Shown here piece after piece: positions 5,024-6,690 of a stretch of 6,690 bases of DNA. Position numbers and translations under genes: made by a program. The notes below the pieces were generated by a model. It made no database searches and was not told where the DNA came from. It saw only the letters and a program-made list of their open reading frames with translations. The DNA is from Campylobacterales bacterium. GTDB lineage: Bacteria; Campylobacterota; Campylobacteria; Campylobacterales; Arcobacteraceae. The stretch lies in NCBI GenBank assembly GCA_019752775.1, contig JAIELU010000120.1, positions 1 through 6,690 of the forward strand, in the 5' to 3' direction. Numbering within the stretch: the first letter of the stretch is position 1; each line of letters starts with the position of its first letter.

Positions 5024-6136
5024 ATGTCAATTATTAATGATACAACTTTAAGAGATGGTGAACAAACACCATTCGTAGCTTTCAACCTAAAAGAGAAGTT
5101 ACAAATTGCAAGACTTCTATATGAATCTGGTGCAGATGAGCTTGAAGTGGGAATTCCAGCAATGGGAAAAAAAGAGCAAGATGATTTAAAAGAGATTCTT
5201 GCTCTTAAATTACCTATTCCAATCATGAGTTGGAATAGAGCAACGATGAGTGATTTAGAAGCCTCTTTAAAGTGTGGATTAAAAGCAGTTGATTTATCTA
5301 TACCTGTTTCAGATATTTTGATTGATATTAAATTTGGTGGAGATAAAGTAAGACTGCTAAAACAGCTTGAAGAAGTAATTTTACAAGCCAAAAAAGAAAA
5401 TTTATTTGTTTGTATCGGTGGAGAAGATTCAAGTCGCGCGAACAACTCTTTTTTAAAAGAGATTATGACATTAGGATATGAACTTGGTGCAAATAGATTT
5501 AGATATTGTGATACGGTTGGTATTTTAACACCTCATAAAACTTATGAAAATATCAAAGATTTATGTTCTTCAAATCTTTTAGATATTGAAATGCACACTC
5601 ACAATGATTTTGGAATGGCAACGGCAAATGCAATTGCTGGTTATGAAGCAGGCGCAATTAGTGCTAACACTACAGTTATTGGAATTGGTGAGAGAGCTGG
5701 AAATGCTTGTTTTGAACAGGTATTAATGTCTTTGAGATTATTAGGAAAAGAAGTTAATATTAATTCAAAAGCCTTAAAATCTCTTATAAAAACTGTAAGT
5801 AATGCATCAAATAGAAGAATAGATACAAATCTGCCAATTATTGGTAGAAATATATTTTCACATGAATCAGGGATTCATGTAAATGGGATGATGAAATCAA
5901 ATCAGGCTTATGAGCCTTTTACTCCTGATGAAGTTGGTTTAAAAAGAGCCTTTCCTATTGGAAAACACTCAGGAAGTTCAACTTTGATTTATCATTTAAA
6001 AGCTGTTGGAATTGATCCAGATATAGATATTGTACAAAAAATTCTTCCACAAATTCGAGAAATTGTAACGAATAGAAAAAAAGTTTTAAGTACAAATGAA
6101 TTAAAAGAGTTATACCTATGTTCATTGGATATCTAA
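5024..6136 (+). CDS. nifV: NifV, homocitrate synthase
   Basis: This 370-residue protein belongs to the DRE-TIM (alpha-isopropylmalate/homocitrate synthase) family. The N-terminal signature NDTTLRDGEQTPF spans residues 5-17, with R10 as the catalytic arginine and D11 as a metal ligand. The HTHND motif at 191-195 gives the other metal histidines, H191 and H193. GIGERAGNAC (220-229) and SHESGIHVNG (279-288) are further family blocks. The enzyme condenses acetyl-CoA with 2-oxoglutarate to (R)-homocitrate, the organic ligand of FeMo-co. The short length, with no leucine-feedback regulatory domain, and the start directly at the catalytic strand are typical of NifV rather than LeuA. AAAGG (5012-5016) lies 7 nt before the ATG. 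Nif context and a sigma-54 promoter support NifV over a lysine-pathway homocitrate synthase or a citramalate synthase. Confidence 0.95.
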   Translation: MSIINDTTLRDGEQTPFVAFNLKEKLQIARLLYESGADELEVGIPAMGKKEQDDLKEILALKLPIPIMSWNRATMSDLEASLKCGLKAVDLSIPVSDILIDIKFGGDKVRLLKQLEEVILQAKKENLFVCIGGEDSSRANNSFLKEIMTLGYELGANRFRYCDTVGILTPHKTYENIKDLCSSNLLDIEMHTHNDFGMATANAIAGYEAGAISANTTVIGIGERAGNACFEQVLMSLRLLGKEVNINSKALKSLIKTVSNASNRRIDTNLPIIGRNIFSHESGIHVNGMMKSNQAYEPFTPDEVGLKRAFPIGKHSGSSTLIYHLKAVGIDPDIDIVQKILPQIREIVTNRKKVLSTNELKELYLCSLDI

Positions 6137-6660
6137 AAAATGGATTTGAAGAATCATTAGAGGATTTATTAATTGAAAACCCTCTATTTGATTTAGAACT
6201 ATTAAAACAAACATATACTGTTTTTCCTCAATACTGTTTTGCAGCCTATGAAGATTCAAAAATTGTTGGCGTTTTAAGTGCTTATACTTTTGAGAATTAT
6301 TTGTATATAAATGTGGTTGATGTGATAGATAAATATGAAGATGTTTTAAAAAGATTAATCTTTTTGTTAATAAAAAATTTTCCAGATGAAAATATTTTGG
6401 TTTTAATTGAAAATGACAAAAGTAATGTATTAGAAAACTTAGGATTCAAAACTTATAGCGAGTTCTTAAGATTTATGCATTCAGGTGAAGCAGTTGCTTT
6501 TAATTTTTCAAATTCAACAGCAAAACAAGTAAGTGGCAAACACTACTCAGAAGTTGCAAAAAGAGTTGATAAAAATAAGAAAAGTACAATTACTGTTATG
6601 GACGTGAAACAAGCAATGATAGCATTGCATGGAATGGCAGATAAAGGGTCATTTATTTAG
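6118..6660 (+). CDS. GNAT-like acetyltransferase-family protein, nifV-coupled
   Basis: This 180-residue protein overlaps the 3' end of nifV by 19 nt, with AAGAG (6105-6109) 8 nt before its ATG, so it is translationally coupled to nifV. Residues about 30-120 look like a reduced GNAT fold: FAAYEDSKIVGVLSAY (41-56) fits the beta2-beta3 hairpin, YLYINVVDVI (61-70) beta4, a helix at about 72-87, ILVLIENDKSNVLENLGFKTYSEF (93-116, beta5, the helix before LGF, and the final strand). A canonical acetyl-CoA P-loop (Q/RxxGxG/A) is not evident after beta4, so catalytic activity is doubtful. Residues about 131-172 form a basic tail with the phrase KKSTITVMDVKQAM, unlike ordinary GNATs. Substrate unknown; a nitrogen-fixation role is inferred only from coupling to nifV. 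It is not a CysE-type serine acetyltransferase, since hexapeptide repeats are absent. Confidence 0.72.
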   Translation: MFIGYLKNGFEESLEDLLIENPLFDLELLKQTYTVFPQYCFAAYEDSKIVGVLSAYTFENYLYINVVDVIDKYEDVLKRLIFLLIKNFPDENILVLIENDKSNVLENLGFKTYSEFLRFMHSGEAVAFNFSNSTAKQVSGKHYSEVAKRVDKNKKSTITVMDVKQAMIALHGMADKGSFI

Positions 6661-6690
6661 ATTCCTGGCAAAATTCTAACCATTTTTGAC

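Noticed and set aside
5017..5445. 142-codon minus-strand open frame opposite nifV
   Set aside because: It is Ser-rich sequence mirrored from the conserved NifV N-terminal half, with no domain and no context; a shadow frame.

Overview
This 6.7-kb window is a section of a nitrogen-fixation (nif) gene cluster from a very AT-rich bacterium. The base composition, the A-rich Shine-Dalgarno sites, the GGAAC-type sigma-54 promoters and the protein character together suggest a Campylobacterota member, most likely an Arcobacter-like, microaerophilic diazotroph. That assignment is inference; no 16S or other taxonomic marker is present.

Layout. (1) Positions 1-2394, plus strand: a tightly packed operon of three overlapping genes. 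They encode a Sel1-repeat protein fused to a NifU C-terminal (Nfu-type) Fe-S domain, a compact NifX, and an FprA-type flavodiiron protein with a full set of diiron ligands. (2) Positions 2395-2760: a switch region. A 21-bp near-perfect inverted repeat, probably a bidirectional terminator, separates the flavodiiron gene from a tiny convergent minus-strand gene of unknown function. That small gene is divergent from nifB, and its probable -10 box abuts a sigma-54 promoter for nifB. (3) Positions 2759-4482: nifB (radical SAM plus NifX-like domain) and a 72-residue unknown gene. (4) Positions 4615-4824: a 69-residue unknown gene. (5) Positions 4825-5023: a non-coding stretch ending in a second, better sigma-54 promoter. 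(6) Positions 5024-6660: nifV (homocitrate synthase) overlapping a GNAT-like protein with an unusual C-terminal tail.

How the genes work together. NifB makes the Fe-S core precursor (NifB-co) of FeMo-co, NifX is a carrier or holder of such precursors, and NifV supplies the homocitrate ligand. The Sel1-Nfu fusion probably carries or delivers Fe-S clusters while docking to partners through its repeats. The flavodiiron protein would reduce O2 (or NO) and so protect nitrogenase at low oxygen. The two sigma-54 sites share GGAAC-N7/8-TGCA architecture and nearly equal predicted leaders (about 21-22 nt), indicating co-regulation of nifB and nifV. The main unknowns are the reverse-strand mini-gene, the two small proteins and the tail of the GNAT-like protein. 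No RNA genes, CRISPR arrays, insertion sequences or attachment sites were seen.
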